A DNA stretch of 64,000 nt from Flavobacterium oreochromis (GTDB lineage: Bacteria > Bacteroidota > Bacteroidia > Flavobacteriales > Flavobacteriaceae), in contig NZ_CP067377.1 of the NCBI RefSeq assembly GCF_019565455.1, positions 2,734,001-2,798,000 on the forward strand, in the 5' to 3' direction. Every line of letters begins with the position of its first letter. Within the stretch, counting starts at the first letter, position 1. The position numbers and the translations under genes are program-made. The notes below the pieces were generated by a model. It was not told the origin of the DNA and did no database searches. It was given only the letters and a program-made list of their open reading frames with translations. Below are positions 48,974 through 57,078 of this stretch, piece after piece.

Positions 48974-49828
48974 TTATTGTCGTTTTTTAATTAATTCATC
49001 CATACTTTTAAACTGACCACTGGTTAGTTTTGTTCCTGAATTTGAACGATTATCTACATTAGTATTCTCTGATGAATTCATAAGGTTTTTTTGAACGGTT
49101 GAATCGCTTACTGCTGATGTCCCTTGTCTTATATCAGGATTGCTTATTTCCCAAGGATGTTCGAGACCAGCTGTGTGCCCAGCTTCGTGATTAAATGTTC
49201 TAGATATAGCTGAATTAGCTCTTTTACTACCATCTACTGTTACATTTAAATCAAAACTGTTGTTTTGTGTCTGACCTAGTTTTGCTGTCAGTCCACCAAA
49301 ATAAGTTTTACCAACTACTTCTTGAGTTTCTTTGTCAAAAACTGGGTAAGATTTCGTATCCTGTAGAATAACTAAAAAATCTCCTTTTGCTTCAGTAACA
49401 TTTTGTATAACTAAATTACCTGTTGCACCTTCTCCAGTGAAAATTTTATTAAAATTTTCTTTCAAAGTTTCTTGTAATTTTCCAACTTGTATTTCAGATA
49501 AACCAGAATTATTATGCATCTGAACAGTTAATTGTCTTGTAGTCGTTCCATCTTGATTTTTAATGCTTTCCCATTCCAGACCTTCTAATTCTACTCCATC
49601 AATAACCCTGTTCTCACTAAAAGCGTACGGAGAATTGTGTGGGTATTTAGGAGCCAGCGGGTCAATAGCAAAAAACCTTCCCAACCTAGGGTCGTGCATT
49701 CTAAATTCATAATTCAACGAATTCCCTTCCCCTTTAATTTGGTCATCTTTTTCTTGTCCTTGGAATCCGTAACGGTAGTCTTTACTGTATCCGTGGCGAT
49801 TAGGAACGAGCGAACCAAAAGGATAATA
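48974..49828 (-). CDS. Rhs tip 6: RHS core with zinc metallopeptidase toxin domain
   Basis: The core runs [40 protein letters not shown] and DPRLGRFFAIDPLAPKYPHN to GVELEG. The toxin domain (about 100-285) has TFNHEAGHTAGLEHPWEISN: HExGHxxGLxH is the metzincin/zincin zinc site with three His ligands and the catalytic Glu. LMNSSENTNVDN downstream may provide a Met-turn. The predicted activity is cleavage of target-cell proteins. The frame is intact from the YYPFGSL start; no Rhs body is attached. The leader and GC-rich block lie upstream in the same orientation. Confidence 0.82.
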   Translation of the reverse strand, partial: YYPFGSLVPNRHGYSKDYRYGFQGQEKDDQIKGEGNSLNYEFRMHDPRLGRFFAIDPLAPKYPHNSPYAFSENRVIDGVELEGLEWESIKNQDGTTTRQLTVQMHNNSGLSEIQVGKLQETLKENFNKIFTGEGATGNLVIQNVTEAKGDFLVILQDTKSYPVFDKETQEVVGKTYFGGLTAKLGQTQNNSFDLNVTVDGSKRANSAISRTFNHEAGHTAGLEHPWEISNPDIRQGTSAVSDSTVQKNLMNSSENTNVDNRSNSGTKLTSGQFKSMDELIKKRQ

Positions 49829-50158
49829 ATTTATGCGTTTTTTACTAGGGTTACCACTACTTTGGGTATGTCTTTTCTGATAAAACCAGTAAAAAAAAAT
49901 TTTTCCGCTTGCCTTACCTCTAACTACAACTGTTTTTTTAAAGAACGTCTTGTATTGCTACATTCCAAATATATAAAAATCCGTTTATTTATCCTTTATC
50001 CATTGGCAAGTATTTACTATTCTTCGAGTGTTTACCTTTAGTTTACAGGTACTTTAGCCTTGTGGTGCTCGATTTTTTTGGAAGAAAGCCAAAAGAGAGA
50101 GCTCCATTTTTAAGAAAAAGCCTCATTGGCTTTCTTCTAAAAAAATGAGCAAACAACC
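49808..50158. repeat. Conserved cassette leader, copy 5 (inverted)
   Basis: Reverse complement of the leader copies; closest to copy 3 (41772-42126), sharing its small variants. Confidence 0.75.
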
Positions 50159-50675
50159 GAAGGGCGTTAGTACTTCGACAGGCTCAGTAACCTATGCGGT
50201 TCAAGAATAAACACCCCCAAGCACCGCAGGGAAGTAAAAAAGGCGTTATGCGGTTAGTGGTATAAAAAAGCCTTTTTACTTACCGAGGAGCGATGTGGCG
50301 GTGTTGCGGCAATGTACCGAAGCCTGCGACACGGGATGCGGACGAGGAGGCACGACGAGGAGCAATGTGGCGCAGTGTGCTGAAAGCATAGCCCTGAAGC
50401 GTACTGCGAGGAACGAAGCAGGTAGCAAATCTATTTCGGCGTAGCTTTGCTACACCTTGCAGGGCGTACTGAGAGTACAGGGAGCAACCGCCACAACACG
50501 GCGAGCGTTGGACGTGTTCCTTGATTTAGGTGAAGCGAAGCGGAACACACTAAAAACTATAACGGACAAAATAGCGAAGCGTGAACGACGCAGAGAGTGT
50601 GTGCAAGGAAGAACGAGAACGGAGCTTGTAAAAGCGACTGGAAGTGATGACTGGAACAAAGCGAGCCAGGAGTGA
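50159..50675. repeat. GC-rich conserved block, copy 3 (inverted)
   Basis: Reverse complement of copy 2 with only scattered differences, including the full CACTGCGCCACATTGCTCC segment. Confidence 0.75.
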
Positions 50676-50700
50676 ACACCTATTGATGGCTCTACATTGG

Positions 50701-50869
50701 AAGATTATTTGATTGGATGAAAAGTGTTTATCATTTCGTGAAGTTCTTCTAAATTGTCTTGTTGGTAGCGTTCTGTACTGCTGATATATCTATGTCCTGC
50801 TAGATATTGGGTTTTTCGAAGATTGTTTGATTTGAGCCAGTTTACTATTACACTGTTTCTGATTGGATT
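50701..50869 (-). pseudogene. 3' fragment of the tyrosine recombinase gene (inverted)
   Basis: On the minus strand it encodes the last ~55 residues of the integrase (RNSVIVNWLKSNNLRKTQYL to TFHPIK), truncated on its 5' side by IS256 copy 3. It extends about 56 bases further into the gene than the 41114 fragment does. Confidence 0.8.
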
Positions 50870-52232
50870 GGCAGTATAACACAAACTGTGTAAGTTAAAA
50901 AGTTATTCTGAAAAATTAGCTCGCTTAAAAGAGCTAAAATTTTTCGGAAATAACTTTTTAACGTTTTATATATTTACATAGTTATGATAGACAAAGAAGA
51001 CTTATTAAACAACAAGGATTTTTTTAAATCCTTTAAAAATGGAGAAGATTTATCTTCCTTTTTTAAGCAAATGCATAAACGAGCAGTAGAACACATGCTC
51101 AATGCCGAACTAGATGCTCACTTAGATACCGAAAAACATCAAAAAACCTCTGACGGCAATTATCGTAATGGTCATGGAACCAAGAAGATTAAGACTTCCT
51201 TTGGAGAAGATCAAATTAAAGTCCCAAGAGATAGAGAAGGTAGTTTTGAACCTGTTTTAGTCCCTAAAAGACATAATATTATTGATGGTTTAGAGAATGT
51301 TATCATTTCATTTTATGCTAAAGGAATGAGTGTTAGTGATATTGAAGAGCAAATCAAAGAAATGTATAATTTTGACATTTCAACTTCTACCATTTCAAGA
51401 ATTACTAATGCAGTAGCAAGTGAGATAGTAACCTGGCAAAACAGACCATTAGATGAAGTTTACTTAATTGTTTGGATGGATGGAATTGTTTTCAAAGTTC
51501 GTGAAAACTCAAAAGTAATCAATAAAACTATCTATTTAGCAGTAGGACTTAATCATGAAGGACGAAAAGAAGTTCTTGGTATGTGGTTAGGTAAGAATGA
51601 AAGTTCAAGCTTCTGGATGAGTGTTTTAACCGATTTAAAAGCCCGCGGAGTGGAAGATATTTTAATAACGGCTACCGATAATTTAAACGGATTTACTCAA
51701 ACCATACGTTCTGTTTTTCCTGAATCACAAACACAGATTTGTGTGGTTCACCAAATAAGAAATGCTTGTAGATATGTCGTATGGAAAGATAAAAAGCAAT
51801 TTACAACCGACATGAAACTAGTCTATACAGCACCAACAAAACAAGCCGCCGAGTTAGCTCTAGAAGATTTTGCTCAAAAATGGGAATCTAAATATGGATA
51901 TGCTATCAAATCTTGGAGGGAAAATTGGGACGAATTAACCATCTTTTTGACTTCCCGTTAGAAATCCGCAAAATTATTTATACCACAAATTTAATTGAAA
52001 ATCTTAATGGGAAAATTCGCAAGTACACCAAAAACAAAATGTCGTTTCCAACAGATGAGGCGGTAATAAAATCGGTTTACCTTGCCTTAAAAGAAGCAAC
52101 TAAAAAATGGTCGATGCCAATACAAAATTGGGGTATTGTTTTAAACCAATTTAATCTTATATTTGAAAAAAGGCTCAGATTATAAAATCCAAGCCTAAAC
52201 TTTTTAACTTACACACTTTGTAGGATAGTGTC
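50870..52232 (+). mobile_element. IS256-family insertion sequence, copy 3 (1363 bp)
   Basis: Identical in length and ends to copies 1 and 2. The flanks (TGATTGGATT and TTTTTATGAG) do not match. Its left flank is an integrase fragment, its right flank a sequence repeated at the far end of the array (57079). Confidence 0.9.
50984..52185 (+). CDS. IS256-family transposase, copy 3 (frameshifted)
   Basis: Same two-part product as copies 1 and 2, with the same T5 break between LTIFLTSR and [10 protein letters not shown]. The Asp, Asp and Glu catalytic residues are all encoded. Confidence 0.9.
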
Positions 52233-52505
52233 TTTTTATGAGAAGTAAGCTTACTTCTCTTTGTGATTATGAATTAAGGAATTAGTAATAGGAAGAATAG
52301 TTCTTAGTATGATTACTCTTATATAAAATTGTGTATATTGGAAAATTTAGAGTTTTTTCTTTTCTATTTTTCTAGTTTCTAGGTCAAAATTTGTTCTCAT
52401 TGACACATAGATTTTATTTGTGTTCAGAATTGTGTCAAAAATCCTTTTGTTTGTACTTAAAACTGCCATATGTATTTTAAAAATTAGACATAAAAAAAAC
52501 TCACA
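52233..52505. repeat. 273 bp direct repeat, left copy
   Basis: From TTTTTATGAGAAGTAAGC to AAAAAAACTCACA; almost identical to 57079-57352, including GGAAGAATAGTTCTTAG and ACTGCCATATG. It stops inside what is, at the other copy, the stem of a terminator hairpin. No gene seen within it. Confidence 0.75.
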
Positions 52506-52666
52506 AACCAGTTAGAGCAGGTGAATTGAATACACCTAGTCCAGCTGACAGAGAGGCTTTAGATGTTTTAAATCAATCCAAACAATATATTTATCATGAT
52601 GGGCAAAGAACTACAATATATAGAGGTAAAGGTTCTGAAGCTGATGCATCAACAACAAAATATTAA
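52506..52666 (+). pseudogene. C-terminal tail of an Rhs-type toxin (tip 8 remnant)
   Basis: The frame THKPVRAGELNTPSPADREA continues to YRGKGSEADASTTKY and a stop. It has protein-like composition and is followed by a small gene with an immunity-like position, so it looks like the last ~50 residues of a toxin whose 5' part was lost at the junction at about 52505. Confidence 0.5.
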
Positions 52667-52669
52667 TTT

Positions 52670-52941
52670 ATGGCTATAATGATAGATGGAAGGAGTAAAT
52701 GTAAGATTTGTGGTAATGTTATGTATTCGAAAGAAGAATTGATAGCTTTTCCACGCTTCTTAATAAACGAAGATGACCCACTTTTCTTTTTTATGATAGG
52801 ATATTTCATGAGCATTGCTTTTTAAATTATTCAATGAGTAAAATTCTAATTAAAAAATTATTGGAAGAAGGTTATTTTGAAGAATTTAAAAAATATAAAA
52901 ATATGTTGTCCAGCCCCGATTACTATGATAAAAGCAAATAA
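52670..52941 (+). CDS. Small zinc-ribbon-like protein, candidate immunity gene (frameshifted)
   Basis: Starts 3 bases after the toxin tail. MAIMIDGRSKCKICGNVMYS holds a CxxC pair and, after one missing T in the T6 run at 52787-52792, YDRIFHEHCFLNYSMSKILI supplies HxxxHC-like ligands, suggesting a zinc-binding fold. The repaired product is about 90 residues, ending SPDYYDKSK. IS110 copy C begins at its stop codon. No family recognised with certainty. Confidence 0.5.
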
Positions 52942-53074
52942 TAATTGTTAAACTTTTCGATTATTTTTTGCGAATAATTTAATAATTTTATGTAGCAAAA
53001 ACACAATAAGTCTTGCGAAGGGGAAGAAGTTTTTTACTTCTTTCCTTTCAAAAGAAAAATTTATTTATTGTTTT

Positions 53075-54070
53075 TTATGCTACTTCTCTTATTTGGTAAT
53101 GTCTGTTTTCTCTAACACAAGCACATATAATGTGTACAAGTTTGTTTCTTACGTTATTTAAGACAAGCATTTTGCTTTTACCTTCTGCTACTTTACGTTG
53201 GTAATAAATTTTCATTTCTGGATTATGCATTACACAAGACAAAGCACACATATGCAATTGTTTTTTTAATTTCTTATTAGCCATAAAATGCACCTTCGGC
53301 TTAGCTCTTATACTTTTTCCAGAGGTATATTCAAAAGGAACAACTCCACAATAACAAGCTAATTGTCTTGGGGATTGAAAAGTTGTAAATTCTTTTGTAA
53401 AACAAATTAATGATAAAGCAGTAACCTTTCCAACACCAGGAACAGAAGTGATAGTATTGTACAAAGAATTTAATTTTTCATCTTCTAAAATAAGAGTTTC
53501 TAAATCTTTTTCAATCTTTTTAATGTCCTGATTAATTCCTTTGATACTTTGCTTTTGATGTTTTTGAGTTATCCTATAAAGCTCTTTATCCAATAACTTT
53601 AGTTCATTTACATTTGTAATCAAAGTAGCTTTAAACGCTACCATTTTTTCACGTAAAGACAACAATACTCGTATTTTTTCTAAAGACTTTTTAGGTGCTT
53701 TAAAAAGGGTTACTTCGTCTTGATTTTTAAAAGCGTAAAGTGCAATTCGTTCTGAATCAATCTTATCATTTTTACCTCTTTGAAGACCACTGCTTCGAAT
53801 GATTTTTAAAGACATTTCTATCCAAGTGTTACAATTCTTAGCAAGAAGAACACTAGACAATACTTTACTATACATCCCTGTGTGTTCCATACATATCAAT
53901 GTATTTTCAATAGAGGCATTTTCTTGTTTAAGCCATTTTAGAAAACCCTTAACACCTTTAACAGAATTAGCAAATTGATTGTGTTTTTGAATGTTACTTT
54001 CGACCAATAAAGTAGCATCGAAATACTCTTTGGAAATATCAATTCCAATAAAATGATTAAATTTGTTCAT
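53075..54070 (-). CDS. IS110-family transposase (copy C)
   Basis: 331 residues from MNKFNHFIGIDISKEYFDAT. DEDD-domain residues are kept (GIDISKEYF, GKNDKIDSERIALYA), as is the Transposase_20 part (TSVPGVGKVTALSLICFT, YCGVVPFEYTSGKS). The frame is intact, so this copy is the best candidate for an active element. Confidence 0.92.
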   Translation of the reverse strand: MNKFNHFIGIDISKEYFDATLLVESNIQKHNQFANSVKGVKGFLKWLKQENASIENTLICMEHTGMYSKVLSSVLLAKNCNTWIEMSLKIIRSSGLQRGKNDKIDSERIALYAFKNQDEVTLFKAPKKSLEKIRVLLSLREKMVAFKATLITNVNELKLLDKELYRITQKHQKQSIKGINQDIKKIEKDLETLILEDEKLNSLYNTITSVPGVGKVTALSLICFTKEFTTFQSPRQLACYCGVVPFEYTSGKSIRAKPKVHFMANKKLKKQLHMCALSCVMHNPEMKIYYQRKVAEGKSKMLVLNNVRNKLVHIICACVRENRHYQIREVA

Positions 54071-54164
54071 AACATTGAGTATTAGATAACCAAATACTGA
54101 ATTCTTTCGAAACCTTGATAATAGGTCTAAAAACCTTAATTACTACTCTGAAGCTTTTCAGTAT

Positions 54165-54234
54165 AAACCAACAAAGTCCTAATCGGGTCGTAAGTCGTTA
54201 ACTTTGATCGCTCGAGGGTTCACTTTGTTGGTTT
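54165..54234 (-). ncRNA. Candidate IS110 bridge RNA hairpin, copy C
   Basis: AAACCAACAAAGT (54165-54177) and ACTTTGTTGGTTT (54222-54234) form a 13 bp stem. Compared with copies A and B, CTG/CAG in the stem has become CCA/TGG, so pairing is kept by compensatory changes. The enclosed sequence is different (AATCGGGTCGTAAGTCG). Confidence 0.6.
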
Positions 54235-54283
54235 GGTCATTTTTGTTATAATTTACAAATTTTTCAAAGAACAAAACTAAAGG

Positions 54284-54901
54284 TTATCTGATGATGCTGT
54301 TAAAGTCTATGATTATTATGATACTGTAGATGTAGAGTACATAGTAAAGGATAAAAATAATAAAGTTTTAACTAGAAAAATCGTAAAAAACGATTCAGAA
54401 ACACTTTCACATTCTGGAGTGTCTCCTATAACACCAGAAGCTTGGTTGATATTAAATGATAGAATCGATGATATCCCTCAAGAAAAGAATGACCCTTTGA
54501 AAGGAAATGAAAAGGACATTTTAAAGGAGGTATTACACTAGTAGTAGATGATGCTGGGAATATATTAAATGTTAGAGGTTTGGAACGAATTAATTCAGCA
54601 AGTAATACCACACAAATTGATATTTCAGAGCTTTATATGATAGCATCTGGACAAGTTGGTGCGCCATCTATATCGCACCTAGATAATATAAACAAACTTG
54701 CAGATGGTGTAAAAGTGATGGAACAAGTTGAAAATGCAGTAGCTTCAACAAAAAAAACAAGTAGATAACTTTAAAAAAACTACACAATTTAGTTCTAATA
54801 AAGAGTCCGATTCAATAACAGTAAGTACTTATGATCAAAACAATGGCGGTAAGTTTGTTAAAAGTGAGAGAGTTGCAAGAAAAAATTTGAGTAAAAAATA
54901 A
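54284..54901 (+). pseudogene. Rhs tip 7: truncated copy of the tip 4 toxin
   Basis: Starts inside the toxin domain right at the IS110 copy C end and matches tip 4 from about 42470 to 42925 almost base for base. It then diverges to a different C-terminal tail (VASTKKQVDNFKKTTQFSSN). One A is missing near 54512 and there is an A8 run (54750-54757) with one A too many, so the frame breaks twice. The RHS core is gone. Confidence 0.75.
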
Positions 54902-54907
54902 GTTACT

Positions 54908-55684
54908 ATGAAAAATTTAATTCTTTTTATTCTTCTATTAATTTTTATCTCTTGTAAAAAGAATAAAGTGATTGAAAGAATAAACCCTGAAAACAATGAA
55001 AGAGAAATATATAATTATATTATAAAAGAAGGAGACACTGTATTACAGGGAAAATCTTATACATACAATCAAGATGGAGCGCTTGTATTAAAGTGCAGTT
55101 ATAAAAACAACAAACTCGACGGTAATTTATATAGATTTTTTGATAGTGGTAAATTAAAAGAAATCCAAAATCTCAGAAATGGAATGAATGATGGGATTGC
55201 TGTATCATATTTTAAAAATGGAAAAATAAATACTTTATTGACATATAGTCGAGATACTTTGTGTGGGGATGGTTTCTATAATTATGAAAACGGGAACTTA
55301 AGGAAATATATGTTATATGATAGTCTTGGAAAAGTACCATTTATAATTCGTTTAGATTCTTTAGGTAGGATAAAAAGTTATGAAGGAAAACCTGTGAACT
55401 GTTTTTTAGATTCAGACAAAATTAAATTTGGAGAAAAATTTAAAATGGATTGTATGTTGGCGAATATCCCAAATACAATAAGAAAAGTTGAATTTATCTA
55501 TTCAGATTTTCATAAAGGAAAAATAAAGATTAAAAAATCAGGAGTAAATTATTTATTACTAGAAGAGACAAAATATAAAAAAGGAAAAAATCTTTTATAT
55601 GTTATAGTAACTTATAAATTTAATAAAAAGTATTATAATCAAATTTTAAAAGATACTGCTTTTATAGATTATTATGTAAATTAA
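54908..55684 (+). CDS. YwqK/MORN-repeat lipoprotein, candidate immunity protein for tip 7
   Basis: 258 residues, intact. The lipoprotein signal ILFILLLIFISC is followed by MORN/YwqK-type repeats (GKSYTYNQDGALVLKCSYKN, DGNLYRFFDSGKLKEIQNLR, GIAVSYFKNGKINTLLTYSR) and a C-terminal beta domain (KFGEKFKMDCMLANIPNT). It parallels the gene at 43079 in position and C-terminal pattern (ANIPNTIRKVEF against PNIPNSKKSYSI) but has a different anchor and is overall much diverged. Confidence 0.7.
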   Translation: MKNLILFILLLIFISCKKNKVIERINPENNEREIYNYIIKEGDTVLQGKSYTYNQDGALVLKCSYKNNKLDGNLYRFFDSGKLKEIQNLRNGMNDGIAVSYFKNGKINTLLTYSRDTLCGDGFYNYENGNLRKYMLYDSLGKVPFIIRLDSLGRIKSYEGKPVNCFLDSDKIKFGEKFKMDCMLANIPNTIRKVEFIYSDFHKGKIKIKKSGVNYLLLEETKYKKGKNLLYVIVTYKFNKKYYNQILKDTAFIDYYVN

Positions 55685-55698
55685 TCTGACCCCCAGCC

Positions 55699-56908
55699 CA
55701 TAAGTGTTCGAAACCTTAAATTTTATAATTTTACAAGAAACTATGCAAGTTTCGGAAGTGTTAAATTATATTCCAAAAGAGGAATTAGAAAGATTATCAT
55801 TAAAGTACAAGGTTGATTACCAAGTTAAAAAGCTCAATGGGCAAACGATGTTTCAACTTTTACTTTTTTCAATGCTAAATGTAAAAAATAATAGCCTGAG
55901 GGTTATGGAGGAATTTTATCATTCATTAGCATTTAAAAGTATTGCAAACAATAGTTTTGACGGAGTAAAATACAATTCGATAAGAGACCGATTAGTTACT
56001 ATAAATCCGTGTTATTTCGAAGCAATTTTCAAAAGTTGCTTGAAACAATTTCAAAATAAATATCTTAATAAAAAGCACAACATCATTGCTTTCGACTCTA
56101 CTTTAGTCAGTATTTCTTCTAAATTATTTGAAGAAGGAATGCAGATTAACAAACAAGGAGATAAAAGATTTGTGAAATTTAGTATGGCTTTTTCGAATGT
56201 TCCTATACACTCAAAGATATTTACAGAACAAGCTTTCGTTTCTGAAGATTTTGCTTTAAAAGATTTGATAAATGAATGTCCCCTAAGTCCAGAAAATATA
56301 TTGGTCTTTGACCGCGGACTTCAGGCAAGAAGTGCATTTGAAAGTTTTAATAACCAGAATTTTATTTTTGTTACTCGTCTTAATAATTATACTCGATTTG
56401 ATATAGTTGAGGAATTTAAAATAGTTCAAAACGAAACAGAAAGATTATATATTGAAAGAGATTTGAAGGTCATATTGTTTGATAAACGAAATAAAAAAAC
56501 AACTTCATTTTTAAGGTTAATCATTGCAAGAGAAAAGGAAAGTAATGAAATATTCTATTTTTTAAGTAATAGTAATGACCTGACTTCTAAAGAGATTGTC
56601 GATATTTACAAAAAGCGATGGGAGATTGAAGTGTTTTTTAAATTTATAAAACAAAACTTAAACTTTAGTCATTTGATTTCTAGGAATCTAAACGGAATAA
56701 AGGTTGTTATGTATATGATTTTGATAATGGCGATCCTTTTGACAGTTTATAAAAAACTAAACAATCTAAAAGGGTACAAAATACCAAAACTAAAATTTGC
56801 TAACGAGTTAGAAGTATTAATCATCAAAGATATTGTGGAAAAATGCGGTGGAAACCCAAATCAAGTTGAGGATATTTTCAAACCAAAATAGGGTTTCGAA
56901 CACTTATG
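55699..56908 (+). mobile_element. IS4-family insertion sequence, copy 2 (1210 bp) with 9 bp target duplication
   Basis: Perfect 17 bp terminal inverted repeats as in copy 1. CCCCCAGCC at 55690-55698 and again at 56909-56917 is a 9 bp target duplication, so this is a clean, recent insertion into the cassette 7 end. Confidence 0.93.
55743..56891 (+). CDS. IS4-family transposase, copy 2
   Basis: Intact, about 382 residues, and nearly identical to copy 1 (differences include DLKVILF against DLKIILF and EKCGGNPN against EKCGENPN). All catalytic residues and the YKKRWEIEVFFK signature are present. Confidence 0.92.
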   Translation: MQVSEVLNYIPKEELERLSLKYKVDYQVKKLNGQTMFQLLLFSMLNVKNNSLRVMEEFYHSLAFKSIANNSFDGVKYNSIRDRLVTINPCYFEAIFKSCLKQFQNKYLNKKHNIIAFDSTLVSISSKLFEEGMQINKQGDKRFVKFSMAFSNVPIHSKIFTEQAFVSEDFALKDLINECPLSPENILVFDRGLQARSAFESFNNQNFIFVTRLNNYTRFDIVEEFKIVQNETERLYIERDLKVILFDKRNKKTTSFLRLIIAREKESNEIFYFLSNSNDLTSKEIVDIYKKRWEIEVFFKFIKQNLNFSHLISRNLNGIKVVMYMILIMAILLTVYKKLNNLKGYKIPKLKFANELEVLIIKDIVEKCGGNPNQVEDIFKPK

Positions 56909-56917
56909 CCCCCAGCC

Positions 56918-57078
56918 CCGCGAAGTCCCCCACTGGTGCTCGTTTATAACGAGTACCTACATACAGGAAAAAGAAAAACAGAGCATTTGTAATGCGGGTG
57001 ATACTGTAAAAATAAAAAGTTATAAAAAGAAACACGCTTTTGCTTCATTCTTCGCAATGACAGGGCGTGTTTTGTTTT
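56918..57078. other. Right end of the Rhs array
   Basis: Contains a palindromic sequence (GTGCTCGTTTATAACGAGTAC near 56937) and a hairpin AAACACGC/GCGTGTTT at 57030-57072 followed by a T run, a likely transcription terminator for the array. No gene. Confidence 0.5.

Larger units (their letters stand above)
52935..54283 (-). mobile_element. IS110-family insertion sequence, copy C (divergent)
   Basis: About 1349 bp, with the same terminal sequences (CAAATAATAATTGTTAAAC; CAAAGAACAAAACTAAAG) and layout as copies A and B but clearly diverged in the coding region. On the right it is joined to the middle of a tip 4-like toxin gene. Confidence 0.8.

Noticed and set aside
27007-49828. Treating the Rhs tips as complete genes starting at the first GTG or TTG
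   Set aside because: Those codons lie inside the conserved Rhs core, the upstream leader lacks a credible start, and family proteins have more than a thousand residues before this point.
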